The position numbers were made by a program, and so were the translations under genes. Of a stretch of 64,000 nt of DNA, positions 31,763 to 39,947 are shown piece after piece. Position 1 is the stretch's first letter; the number at the start of each line of letters is the position of its first letter. The DNA comes from an uncultured Lentisphaeraceae bacterium (GTDB lineage: Bacteria; Verrucomicrobiota; Kiritimatiellia; RFP12; DVOR01). The DNA is taken from positions 17,705 through 81,704 of the forward strand of contig CASEMQ010000001.1 in the NCBI GenBank assembly GCA_949289005.1, in the 5' to 3' direction. A model generated the notes under the pieces. The model was not told where the DNA came from. It worked only from the letters and a program-made list of their open reading frames with translations, and made no database searches.

Positions 31763-32644
31763 TCACTCCGGGTCGTTGGCGAGGCGTTCGCGCAGGCGCA
31801 CCAGCCAGACGGTGAGTTCGTAGAGAATGCACATCGGCACGGCCATGACGATCTGCGAGAGCGGGTCGGGCGGCGTCAGGAACATGGCGACGACGAAGAT
31901 GAGGATGATGGCCATGCCACGGTGCGCGCGCAGACTCGCGGCGCTGATGATGCCCAGCCAGCCGAGTGCCAGCAGCATGAGCGGAAACTGGAAGGCCAGG
32001 CCGAAGGCGAGCAGAATCTTGAGAACGAAGCCGATGTAGGCGTCGGCGCGGAGGATTTCGGTGGGCACGTTCATCCAGACGTTGAGCGCCATCAGCGCCT
32101 CCAGCGCCAAGCGGAGCGTGAAGCTGAAGCAGAGCCACACGCCGCCAAGGAAGAGGAAGACGCCCGCGCCGAGCGTGAAGAGGATCAGGTTGCGCTCGTG
32201 CCGCTTCAGCCCGGGGAAGACGAAGCGGGCGATGAAGTAGAAGAGCGCCGGGAGCGCCAGGATCGTGCCGCCCCAGAGCATCGTGGTCATGAAGACCGAG
32301 AAGCCCGTCCCCACCTCCAGCCCCTGCACGGAGACCTTTCCCTCCAGCCCCGCCGAGCGCAACGGCAGCTGGAGCAAGGCGATGACCTTGGGCGCGAAGG
32401 GGGCGATGACCAACATGGCGGCCACCCAGGAGAGGGCGCAGCGCACAATGCAATCGCGCAGGTCGATGAAATGCTCGATGAAGGGGCGCGGCGGGTCGAG
32501 CTCGTCCTCGTGGAGGCGATCCTCGTCCGTCTCGGTGAAGAGCTGCCTGAAGGTTCGCGCGAAGCGGTTGCGCATGGCGGGCTTGGCGGCCGGCGGGGGC
32601 GTGGGGCCGGGCGCATCCTTGGGCGGGCGAGTGCGCTTAGCCAC
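31763..32644 (-). CDS. tatC: Sec-independent protein translocase TatC
   Basis: The polytopic core of the twin-arginine translocase, which moves folded proteins across the inner membrane. The cytoplasmic N-terminus carries the family signature as PFIEHFIDLRDCIVR. Six hydrophobic segments follow, and the TM5-TM6 loop contains FLTPPDPLSQ, a hallmark of TatC. I chose GTG 32644, which overlaps the tatB stop by 8 bp (293 residues). An internal ATG at 32576 (MRNRFARTF) would drop a basic, proline-rich lead-in and is a fair alternative. It is paired with one TatA/B-type gene directly upstream. Confidence 0.93.
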   Translation of the reverse strand: MAKRTRPPKDAPGPTPPPAAKPAMRNRFARTFRQLFTETDEDRLHEDELDPPRPFIEHFIDLRDCIVRCALSWVAAMLVIAPFAPKVIALLQLPLRSAGLEGKVSVQGLEVGTGFSVFMTTMLWGGTILALPALFYFIARFVFPGLKRHERNLILFTLGAGVFLFLGGVWLCFSFTLRLALEALMALNVWMNVPTEILRADAYIGFVLKILLAFGLAFQFPLMLLALGWLGIISAASLRAHRGMAIILIFVVAMFLTPPDPLSQIVMAVPMCILYELTVWLVRLRERLANDPE

Positions 32645-33164
32645 GGCGCACCTCCTTGGCGGCGGCGGGCGCCGCCGTGGGCGCGAGGCCGACCAGGCGC
32701 GGGGCCGTGGTCTCGGCGGGCGCGGGGGCGCCTCCCCCACCCTGCCGGGCGGCGGGCGCGGACGGCGCGGGGGCAGGTTCCTTGGCGGCGGGTTGCGCGG
32801 GCGTCGCCTCGGGTTCGGGCGGGTCAGGGAGGATGCCGCCGGGGACTTGCTCGCGCTCCCACATCTCGTCGGTGGTGAAGGCGGGGGGCGCGCCGTAGGC
32901 GCTCTCCACCTCGTCAAGCGTGTCGTTCACCTGCTTGGCCAGTTCCTCGTCGTTGGGCACCAGGCTGTCGAGGTTGCCGGCGGCGGTGTTGAGGTTGTCC
33001 TCCACGGCCTGGTCCATCGACATGATCTGGCGTTTGAACTCATCGCCGGCGCGGCGCACCATGCCCATCCAGCGGCCCAGCTTGCGGGCGGCCTCGGGGA
33101 GTTTGCGCGGCCCAAGCACAATCATGGCCACGACGAGAATGACGAGGGTTTCGGTGAACGACAT
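32637..33164 (-). CDS. tatB: TatA/TatB-family translocase protein with long Pro/Ala tail
   Basis: The N-terminus MSFTETLVILVVAMIVLGPR is the single membrane helix and glycine hinge of TatA/B proteins. It is followed by KLPEAARKLGRWMG, the amphipathic helix. The RKLPEAAR wording and the 175-residue length favour TatB over TatA. After residue 100 the chain is Pro/Ala/Glu-rich and probably disordered, ending AAAKEVRRG. The ATG at 33164 was preferred over one 25 codons upstream because the extra residues are not TatB-like. No separate TatA gene lies in the window. Confidence 0.88.
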   Translation of the reverse strand: MSFTETLVILVVAMIVLGPRKLPEAARKLGRWMGMVRRAGDEFKRQIMSMDQAVEDNLNTAAGNLDSLVPNDEELAKQVNDTLDEVESAYGAPPAFTTDEMWEREQVPGGILPDPPEPEATPAQPAAKEPAPAPSAPAARQGGGGAPAPAETTAPRLVGLAPTAAPAAAKEVRRG

Positions 33165-33242
33165 GGGTTTCTCGGCTCGTGGGCACGCCAAACCCGCGCC
33201 TGGGCGCGTGGGCACCCGGGGCGCGGTCGGCGCGGCCATGCG

Positions 33243-33818
33243 TTATTTGTAGGGGACGAACTCGGCGCGGCGGTTCAGGCGGTAGGCCTCTTCCGTGTGG
33301 GCGGGGTCGGCGGGCTTCTCCTCGCCGAAGGCGCGGGTCTGGATGCGCGCCGGGTCGATGCCGTAGGCCACGATGTAGTCGCGCACGCCGCCGGCGCGCT
33401 GCTCCGAGAGGGAGAGGTTGTACTCATTCGAGCCGCGCTCGTCGCAGTGCCCCTCGATGATCATCACGTGCTGGGGATTGTTCAGCAGATACTGCGCGGC
33501 CGCGTCGGCCTTGGCCAGCTCGTCGGTGGGCAGCGTGTAGCTGTCGAAGGTGAAGAGAAGCGGCTCGAGCCCGGCGTCGCTGATGCGCGTGTAGCGGTCC
33601 TCGAAGTTGCCCGTGCCGGCGGCGGGGTCGGCAAAGGCGCCCACGTTCGGGTCGTTGGGGTCATAGCCGGCCGCGTTGGGGTCGACGGCCACATCGCCGG
33701 CGCCCGCGCCGTAATAATCCGCGTCGGCGCCCGCGCCGGCCTTGCCGGACTTTGTGGCGCAACCGCAGACTGCCACGGCGAACGCCGCCAACGCCAAGAT
33801 TGCAAACGACTGTTTCAT
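33243..33818 (-). CDS. pal: Peptidoglycan-associated lipoprotein Pal
   Basis: An outer-membrane lipoprotein that holds the envelope together with TolB. The signal peptide ends in a lipobox VCGC (Cys20). An acidic, Ala/Gly/Asp-rich linker (about residues 21-75) leads to an OmpA-like peptidoglycan-binding domain with FTFDSYTL, then IIEGHCDERGSNEYN and LSLSEQRA, the usual Pal signature (GHxDxRGxxxYNxxLxxxRA). The length of 191 residues is normal. It starts 16 nt after tolB, with GGAG in the gap. The two genes form the conserved tolB-pal pair. Confidence 0.95.
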   Translation of the reverse strand: MKQSFAILALAAFAVAVCGCATKSGKAGAGADADYYGAGAGDVAVDPNAAGYDPNDPNVGAFADPAAGTGNFEDRYTRISDAGLEPLLFTFDSYTLPTDELAKADAAAQYLLNNPQHVMIIEGHCDERGSNEYNLSLSEQRAGGVRDYIVAYGIDPARIQTRAFGEEKPADPAHTEEAYRLNRRAEFVPYK

Positions 33819-33834
33819 CTGTCTGTGCTCCTTC

Positions 33835-35052
33835 TTATTTGCTCCACGCCGGGTTCAGCCACTGCGTGCCCGCGCCGGAAAAGGGTTGGTACGGTGCCGC
33901 GCCGCCCTCGGCGGCGTCCAGCACCCAAACGGAACTCTGCCTGCCCTGCGTCCGCGCCGTCACCACATGGCGGCCGTCGGGCGCCCACGAGGGCGATTCG
34001 TACTGCTCGTTCACCGGGGTCAGGAAGCGGACGGAGTCCTCGCCCTTGGCCGGGTCGATCGTCGCGATGCGATAGGGGCAGCCGCGCTTGGTGGCGAAGA
34101 CGATGCCGTTGGGGCCCCAGTCGGGCTGGACGTTCTCGCCGCCGCGCAGGGTCAGGCGGCGCGTCGCCTTCGTCGCCACGTCCACCACATAGAGTTGCGG
34201 CGAGCCGGAGCGGTCGGAGACGTAGCAGATCTGCCGGCCGTCGGGCGACCAGCTGGGGCTGGCCTCCGCCGCCAGCTTCGTCTCCGTCAGGCGCGTCAGG
34301 CGCTTCGTCGCCACGTCCATCACGTAGAGTTCCGGGTTGCCTTGGTGCGAGAGGATGAGCGCCACCTTGCCCGGGTCCGCCGGCGAGGGCACCGCCCCCG
34401 TGCTCAGCCCGCGAAAGGCCGCCAACTGCCGCACCGCGCCCGAGGCCACGTCCGCCACGAACACCGCCGGGTAGCCCAGCCGATAGCTGGTGAAATAGAT
34501 CTCGCGGCCGTTCGCGGCCCAACGCGGCCCGACGATGGGCGCGCCGTCGCGCGTGACGCGCCGCAGGTTGTGCCCATCGTAATCGCACACGTAGAGATCC
34601 TCGATGGCCGTCCCGTCGCGCCGCACGCCCGTCTTCGCCACCATCGCGAAGCGGCTCTGCGCCATGCCGCGCTCCCCCGTCGTGGCCTGCACGATGGCGT
34701 CGGCCAGCTCGTGCGCGTGCCGGCGCGACTGCTCGGCCGTCGCCGCCCCGCGCGCCCACGCGAAACGCTTCCCGGGCCAATTCACCGTCACGTCCTGCGC
34801 CGTCCCGCCCGCGCCGGAGACCGTGCCTTCCACGCGCACCTGGCCGGAACCCTCCGTGAGCCGATAGCGCCCGCTGCGCAGCAAATCGTTCCGCAGTGTC
34901 CCCACGAACGCCGCCCCGCCCGCGCCGCTCCCCTGCGCCCGCAGCGTCAGCGACTGCCGCGCCACGCCCTCCACGCGCACATCGATGACCGGCCCCGCCG
35001 CCAGGCACATGCCCGCCGCCAACGCAACAACGCCAAACAAAAACCTTCTCAT
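33835..35052 (-). CDS. tolB: Tol-Pal system beta-propeller protein TolB
   Basis: A periplasmic protein of 405 residues. The signal peptide is MRRFLFGVVALAAGMCLAA, the TolB N-terminal domain runs to about residue 140, then come WD40-like repeats with the typical SPSWSPDGRQICYVSDR and APSGDGR-type strands (NPELYVMD, SPQLYVVD). Together with Pal it links the outer membrane to peptidoglycan; the TolQRA motor genes are not in the window. ATG 35052 was chosen because the signal peptide begins there. Longer upstream frames have no support. An extended -10 box lies 6 nt upstream of the ATG. Confidence 0.93.
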   Translation of the reverse strand: MRRFLFGVVALAAGMCLAAGPVIDVRVEGVARQSLTLRAQGSGAGGAAFVGTLRNDLLRSGRYRLTEGSGQVRVEGTVSGAGGTAQDVTVNWPGKRFAWARGAATAEQSRRHAHELADAIVQATTGERGMAQSRFAMVAKTGVRRDGTAIEDLYVCDYDGHNLRRVTRDGAPIVGPRWAANGREIYFTSYRLGYPAVFVADVASGAVRQLAAFRGLSTGAVPSPADPGKVALILSHQGNPELYVMDVATKRLTRLTETKLAAEASPSWSPDGRQICYVSDRSGSPQLYVVDVATKATRRLTLRGGENVQPDWGPNGIVFATKRGCPYRIATIDPAKGEDSVRFLTPVNEQYESPSWAPDGRHVVTARTQGRQSSVWVLDAAEGGAAPYQPFSGAGTQWLNPAWSK

Positions 35053-35058
35053 GCCGCC

Positions 35059-35067
35059 ATTGTACCA
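35059..35067 (-). promoter_or_regulatory. Extended -10 promoter of tolB (leaderless)
   Basis: TGGTACAAT (TGN plus TACAAT) on the minus strand ends 6 nt before the tolB ATG, so transcription should start at or next to the A of the start codon. There is no Shine-Dalgarno sequence. Confidence 0.55.
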
Positions 35068-35140
35068 TATCGGCGGCTCGGGCGTTTGGCGGATCGAAAG
35101 TTTGCCCGTCGCGCCGGGCGTTCCGTCCACCGGCCCCGCT

Positions 35141-36937
35141 TCACGGTTTCGGGAAGGCCACGAGGCCGCGGCGGAAGAAGGGCGCGCGGGCACCGGCCTT
35201 GAGGGCGCGGAGGCGGGCGCGCCATTCGGGCGTGCCGAGGGCGGCGGCGCAGGCGGCCGGGTCGGCGGTCCCGGCGACGCAGACGGGCAGAGTGACGGTG
35301 CGGGAGATGGGGCGGTATTCCACCCAGGGGACGGGCACGTCGTGCCAGCGGCCGTCGCCGCCGAGGACGGAGACGACGTCTTTGTGCGCGTGGCCGTGGA
35401 AGGCGTGCGCGACGACGGTGAGGAGCGCATCCTCGCCGGTTTGGGCGGCCAGGGTGACCTTCAGGATGCAGCGCGTGTCGGCGCCTTTGGGGCGGAAGCA
35501 GGCCTCGTCGAGGGCGTTGACGAGCGATTCGTGCTCGAGGGGGTCGGCCTCGCCGCTGTCGATGACGCCCGCGTAAACGTCGCGGAAGTTGCGGTGCTGC
35601 TGATAGAGGGGAATGCAGAGGAGCGGCGCGAAGGAGAAGTAGAGGCAACGGAAGAAGTCCACGCCATAATCCAGAAAGCGCTTGCGGATGTCGGTGAGGT
35701 CGTAGTGGCGGAAATGTTGCGGGGCGGCGTCGATGTCCAGCGCGTCGAGATGGTCGCTGGCCAGCAGGTTGAGCGTGCCGTGCTTGACGAAGGTGAAGTC
35801 GTCGCCGTAGCCGAACGTCCTGTCCTGCAACAGTTTAAGCGTCTCCTGCTGGGCGAGCGGGGTGTAGAGGAGGCGAAACTGAACCTCGTTGTCGCGGTCG
35901 GTCGCGGCGAAGCAGGCATCGAAGACGCGGTTGTCGAGGATGGTGAACGGGTCGCCCGGGTCGCGGCTCCGGTCCTCCAATCTGTCGATGGCGCGCTTCA
36001 GCTTCAACTTGTCGAGGAAACCATCGGCGTCGGCCAGGTCGTTGGGCACGCGCGAGAAATGGAGGTCGGGCGCGGCCTCGTTGCCGTAGACCAGCTTTTT
36101 GCGGCGCCGGTAGACGGGGATCGGCTTCTCGACGGAGGCGTGGAGCGTCTGCGTGCGCACGACCCAGCGGGTTTGCGGGCGGCCGTTGGGGCCGGTGACG
36201 GTCGTGCGTTCGCGCCAAGTGATCACCCGGGTGCCCTCGTAGCGCTTGGTACCCCATTCCTGCGTCAGCGTGTCCACGATGACCCATGGGTTGCCGTTGA
36301 TGGCCCCGCTCTGGCACGCCACCACCGACGTCGCCTCGTCCGGCGCCGGGCGCCACCCGAACCGCTCAGCCAACTGCCGCACCCGCGCCCGCGAGACATA
36401 GCGGTCGATTGCCAAAATCGGCAACGTCCGCATCACGATTTCCGCCAACGTGTCCCACCGGAAAAGGCGGTTCAGCGGCGCCACCGTCCGCCACGCAGCC
36501 GCCTGCCGCTCCCGAAGCGCCCGCCGCCGCGCCTCGATCACCGCGTCGCATCGGCGCAGACGCGGATTGACCCATCCGAAAATCGCCCCCAACACCCCCG
36601 CCACCCCAAAAAACGCGCACACCCCCACCCCACGCGACACCCCGAAATCCTCCACCATCACCTCCTGCACCACCCAAACCAACGCAATCGCCCCCACCCC
36701 GATCGCCACCAACGTCAGCGCAAACCGCACCCCCTGCCACCCCCGCGCCCCACGCTCCAGCCGCGCAATCGCCGCCTCCAACCCCCGAACGGCCCGCACC
36801 GAAGCCCGATTCGCCCCCACATCCACCCCCGATTGCCGAAACAACCCCTCAAACACCGCCACCAAATCGTTGGCAAACGCCGCCCGAAATCGCGTGCGAT
36901 AATCGTCCACCGGGCTCAACACCTCCTCGTGCCCCAT
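35141..36937 (-). CDS. Membrane protein of the LemA-partner type (DUF3137-like)
   Basis: A protein of 598 residues with two close membrane segments near residues 70-110 (ALTLVAIGVGAIALVWVV and FFGVAGVLGAIFGWV). A large soluble domain follows, containing FTKRYEG-type strands (WGTKRYEGTRVITW), KLVYGNEAAPDLHFSRVPND and a hydrophobic patch DFFRCLYFSFAPLLCIPLY. The order LemA then a two-helix protein with a large soluble domain is a recurring gene pair. I assign the family by context and topology rather than by motif. ATG 36937 was selected because GGGAG lies 8 nt upstream, 53 nt after the lemA stop. The C-terminal domain has no catalytic signature that I can see. Confidence 0.55.
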   Translation of the reverse strand: MGHEEVLSPVDDYRTRFRAAFANDLVAVFEGLFRQSGVDVGANRASVRAVRGLEAAIARLERGARGWQGVRFALTLVAIGVGAIALVWVVQEVMVEDFGVSRGVGVCAFFGVAGVLGAIFGWVNPRLRRCDAVIEARRRALRERQAAAWRTVAPLNRLFRWDTLAEIVMRTLPILAIDRYVSRARVRQLAERFGWRPAPDEATSVVACQSGAINGNPWVIVDTLTQEWGTKRYEGTRVITWRERTTVTGPNGRPQTRWVVRTQTLHASVEKPIPVYRRRKKLVYGNEAAPDLHFSRVPNDLADADGFLDKLKLKRAIDRLEDRSRDPGDPFTILDNRVFDACFAATDRDNEVQFRLLYTPLAQQETLKLLQDRTFGYGDDFTFVKHGTLNLLASDHLDALDIDAAPQHFRHYDLTDIRKRFLDYGVDFFRCLYFSFAPLLCIPLYQQHRNFRDVYAGVIDSGEADPLEHESLVNALDEACFRPKGADTRCILKVTLAAQTGEDALLTVVAHAFHGHAHKDVVSVLGGDGRWHDVPVPWVEYRPISRTVTLPVCVAGTADPAACAAALGTPEWRARLRALKAGARAPFFRRGLVAFPKP

Positions 36938-36990
36938 CGCCCACGCTCCCTTTGCGTCCTCTGCGCCTTTTGCGGTTCGAAATCGATGCC

Positions 36991-37736
36991 TCAGAAAAAC
37001 GTCCCCTTTGACTGCGCCAACGTCTCGCCCGACACCGAGAACGGAATCTTCGTGGTGAACCCCTGCCGCGCCGCCACGATCTGCTTCACCGGCCACCTGT
37101 AAACCTCCGTGTTCCAAATCAGCACCTTCTGGTTGTACAAATCCCGCGCCGCCGTGATCTCACGCTGCAAGTAACCATTCTGCCGCATCGCCTCCGCGAT
37201 CTGCGCGTGCGCACGCAGCTCCGGATACGCCTCCACCTGCGGGAACAGACGGCCAAACCCCAGCGAAAGCGCCGCGTCGTTCGCGTTCAGGTTCCCCTCC
37301 GCCCCGCGCCCGCCGCCACGATACGCCGCCACCGCCGCCATCACCTCCTTGTCCAAATCGATCGACTGCCGCACCAGCCCCGCCACATTCTTCAGGATCT
37401 CAAACCGCTGCTCCTGATAATTCCCGATCGTCGACGCGCTCGCCTGAATGCTCTGCGCCAACTGCATGAAATAATTCCGCGCGAAAATCTTCATCACCGC
37501 ATACGCCGCCGCCGGCCCGAACGCCGCCACCCACAGCAACGCAAAGCCCACCCCGGCCAATCCGGCCCCACCAAAAACTGCACCGCCGCCGCCGCCACAA
37601 ACCCCGACGCATACACCGCCGCCTCGAACACCAACGACCCAACCCCAATCGTGATCGGCAGCTGCCGCTCGATCACACGCGCCTCACGCCCCGCCTCGTT
37701 CACCGGCCCGGTCACCTCATCCAACGGATTGCCCAT
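36991..37736 (-). pseudogene. lemA: LemA-family protein gene with an apparent -1 frameshift
   Basis: The C-terminal two thirds are clearly LemA: NYQEQRFEILKNVAGLVRQ, then AYPELRAHAQIAEAM, EITAARDLYNQKVLIWN and a WPVKQIVAARQGF tail. The natural start is ATG 37736 (MGNPLDEVTGPVNEAG), preceded by AAGGTAGG. That frame reads through one hydrophobic segment, then loses LemA character at an AAAAA run (plus-strand 37573-37577) and would continue as WALRCCGWRRSG. One extra T in the mRNA run would join the two frames and make a continuous two-helix membrane anchor. This is a mutation, an assembly error or, less likely, recoding. Translation from TTG 37560 would give only the soluble part. Confidence 0.65.
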
Positions 37737-37802
37737 CGCAAACCTACCTTGCTCAAAACACGCCGCGCCGCCGGCAAACACGCCGCCGCCCGACGCACAC
37801 GC

Positions 37803-37867
37803 ACAGTATACCACACCGCCCCACGTCTTTGCGACGTGTTTTGCCACGGCACCGTGTGGTATACTGT
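37803..37867. promoter_or_regulatory. Symmetric divergent promoter region (lemA / methyltransferase)
   Basis: A perfect 14-bp inverted repeat (37803-37816 and 37854-37867, GTGTGGTATACTGT on the plus arm) carries an extended -10 box TGGTATACT in each arm, pointing outward. Inside is a second hairpin, CACGTC-TTTGC-GACGTG, at 37822-37838. On the plus side the -10 ends 7 nt before the methyltransferase ATG, so that mRNA should be leaderless. On the minus side about 70 nt of leader with a ribosome-binding site precedes lemA. The symmetry suggests that one regulator, or the methyltransferase itself, could act on both promoters. Confidence 0.55.
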
Positions 37868-37872
37868 CGCGC

Positions 37873-39936
37873 ATGGGTGCAGGTGCGACACAAACGGCGC
37901 GGTCAAACGCCGATGACGATTGCAAAAAGATGCGGGGCAACGCGTCCCGCGCATGGGAGGCTTCGCCTTTGCCGTTCGCGGAAGACGATTGGCGGCAGGA
38001 TGCGAACGACTTGGAGCCGCTCCACATCAACAACCGACGCTACCTGGGAAACAAATACAAGTTGCTGGATGCAATACGGGCGATTGTGCGGGAGCATTGC
38101 CCAGGGGCGGAATCCTTCGCGGATATTTTCGCGGGGACGGGGGCGGTGGCCTCAGCCTTCACGGATATGCGGCTAACAGTGAACGATTTACTCCATTGCA
38201 ACACGGTTTGCCACGAGGCATGGTTCTCGGGCGAGGCGTGGTCGCGCGACAAGGTGGCGGCACTCGTTCGGCGCTACAACGCCTGGACGCCGACCGAAGA
38301 GAATTACGTGAGCGAAAACTTCGCCGACACCTACTTCTCGCGTTCGGTCTGCCGCAAAATCGGGGCCATCCGCGAGGACATCGAGGTGCGCTTCGCAACC
38401 GGCGAGATCAACCGACGCGAGCGCGCGTTGCTTGTCGCCTCGTTGCTCTACGCGATGGATCGCATCGCGAACACGTGCGGGCACTATGATGCCTTCCGAA
38501 AAACGGCCGATTTCCGGGGCGAGTTGCGCCTGCGTCTGCCTAACCCGCCGCCCGTGCGGCCGGACAACACAATCGTCTCGGAAGATGCCAACACACTGGC
38601 CAAGCGATTGGTGGCGGACATCGTTTTCATGGACCCACCCTACAATTCGCGACAATACTCCGATGCCTACCACGTCTTGGAAAATATCGCGCGATGGGAG
38701 AAACCCCCGGTAGAGGGCGTGGCGCGCAAGATGGATCGCTCGGCGCTGAAAAGCGATTACTGCACAGGCAAGGCGCCCCAAGCCTTCGCCGAGCTGGTGC
38801 GATCGCTCCGGGCGAAATACCTGATCCTGACCTACAACAACATGGGCGAAAAGGGAAACGTTCGCTCGAACGCGAAGTTGAGCGACGAAGCCATCCTCGC
38901 CGCGCTGCGCCAAAAAGGCGACGTGCAAATCTTCAACATCGCCCACAAAGCCTTCTCCGCCGGCAAATCCTCGCATGCCGACAACGCCGAGCGCATCTTC
39001 CTCTGCACCTGTCATCACGAGCCTCTTGTGGCCTCGCCGCTGAACTACACCGGCGGAAAGTTCCGCATCCTGCCGCAACTGTCGCCGCATTTCCCCACGC
39101 GGTGCCGCACATTCGTGGATCTCTTTTGCGGCGGCTTCAACGTGGGGGCAAACATGGTAGCCGAACGCGTGATTGGCCGCGATGCCTGTGTGCCGTTGAT
39201 TGACCTCCTGAAAACCCTGCAAACCACGCCCGAGGAAAACTTTGTGCAAATGTTGCGCGAACTGTTGGCGTGGTTCGGCTTTTCCGACAGCGCGACGAGG
39301 GGTTACGCGGCCTATGGGTGCGATTCGAACACGGGGCTTGGCACGTTCAACCAAACGCCCTATTCACGCTTGCGCACCCACTATGCCACGTTGCAAGAGG
39401 GAACGCCGGACAAGGCAATCGCGCTCTACGCGCTCATCGTCCATGCCTTCAACAACCAAATCCGCTTCAACGCGCAGGGCGCTTTCAACCTGCCGGTCGG
39501 CAAACGCGACTTCAACGCGTGCATGGAGCGCAAATTGCGTGCGTTCATCCGCCGCTTGCACGAACGCGCCTTCACGTTCGAGGCCGGCGACTTCCGAGGC
39601 TTCGACCTATCGCCCCTGGGCATCGGCGACTTCGTCTACGCCGACCCGCCCTACCTGGTGACCACGGCTTCGTACAACGAAAACGGAGGGTGGACAACAC
39701 GCGACGAGACCGATCTCCTGGCGTTGCTGGAGCGGTTGCATGCGCAAGGATGCCGCTTCGCGCTCTCCAACGTGACCGAGGCCAACAACCGGCGCAACGA
39801 TTTGCTTTGCGACTGGCTGACGCGCCATGCCGACACGTTGCGCGTGGTGGAAATCGCACGCGACTACTCCAACGCCAACTACCGCCGCAAAGCCGCCAAC
39901 GACGCGCGCGAAGTGCTCATCCTAAACAAGGTTTGA
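37873..39936 (+). CDS. Type IIS DNA adenine methyltransferase, two fused D12-class domains
   Basis: A protein of 687 residues with two complete alpha-type (D12-class) N6-adenine methyltransferase domains. Domain 1 has motif X RRYLGNKYKLLDAI, motif I FAGTG near 86-90 and motif IV DPPY at 254-257. Domain 2 has motif X SPLNYTGGKFRI, motif I DLFCGG near 418 and DPPY at 591-594. Such tandem enzymes (M.FokI is the textbook case) methylate the two different strands of an asymmetric site, one domain per strand, as a type IIS system needs. ATG 37873 sits 7 nt after a strong -10 box, with no ribosome-binding site. The next gene, 11 nt downstream, is the nuclease. Confidence 0.9.
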   Translation: MGAGATQTARSNADDDCKKMRGNASRAWEASPLPFAEDDWRQDANDLEPLHINNRRYLGNKYKLLDAIRAIVREHCPGAESFADIFAGTGAVASAFTDMRLTVNDLLHCNTVCHEAWFSGEAWSRDKVAALVRRYNAWTPTEENYVSENFADTYFSRSVCRKIGAIREDIEVRFATGEINRRERALLVASLLYAMDRIANTCGHYDAFRKTADFRGELRLRLPNPPPVRPDNTIVSEDANTLAKRLVADIVFMDPPYNSRQYSDAYHVLENIARWEKPPVEGVARKMDRSALKSDYCTGKAPQAFAELVRSLRAKYLILTYNNMGEKGNVRSNAKLSDEAILAALRQKGDVQIFNIAHKAFSAGKSSHADNAERIFLCTCHHEPLVASPLNYTGGKFRILPQLSPHFPTRCRTFVDLFCGGFNVGANMVAERVIGRDACVPLIDLLKTLQTTPEENFVQMLRELLAWFGFSDSATRGYAAYGCDSNTGLGTFNQTPYSRLRTHYATLQEGTPDKAIALYALIVHAFNNQIRFNAQGAFNLPVGKRDFNACMERKLRAFIRRLHERAFTFEAGDFRGFDLSPLGIGDFVYADPPYLVTTASYNENGGWTTRDETDLLALLERLHAQGCRFALSNVTEANNRRNDLLCDWLTRHADTLRVVEIARDYSNANYRRKAANDAREVLILNKV

Positions 39937-39947
39937 TTGAGAAAGCC

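Noticed and set aside
35052..35430. Upstream extension of tolB
   Set aside because: The frame is open but would place the signal peptide inside the protein. ATG 35052 has both the signal peptide and a promoter box.
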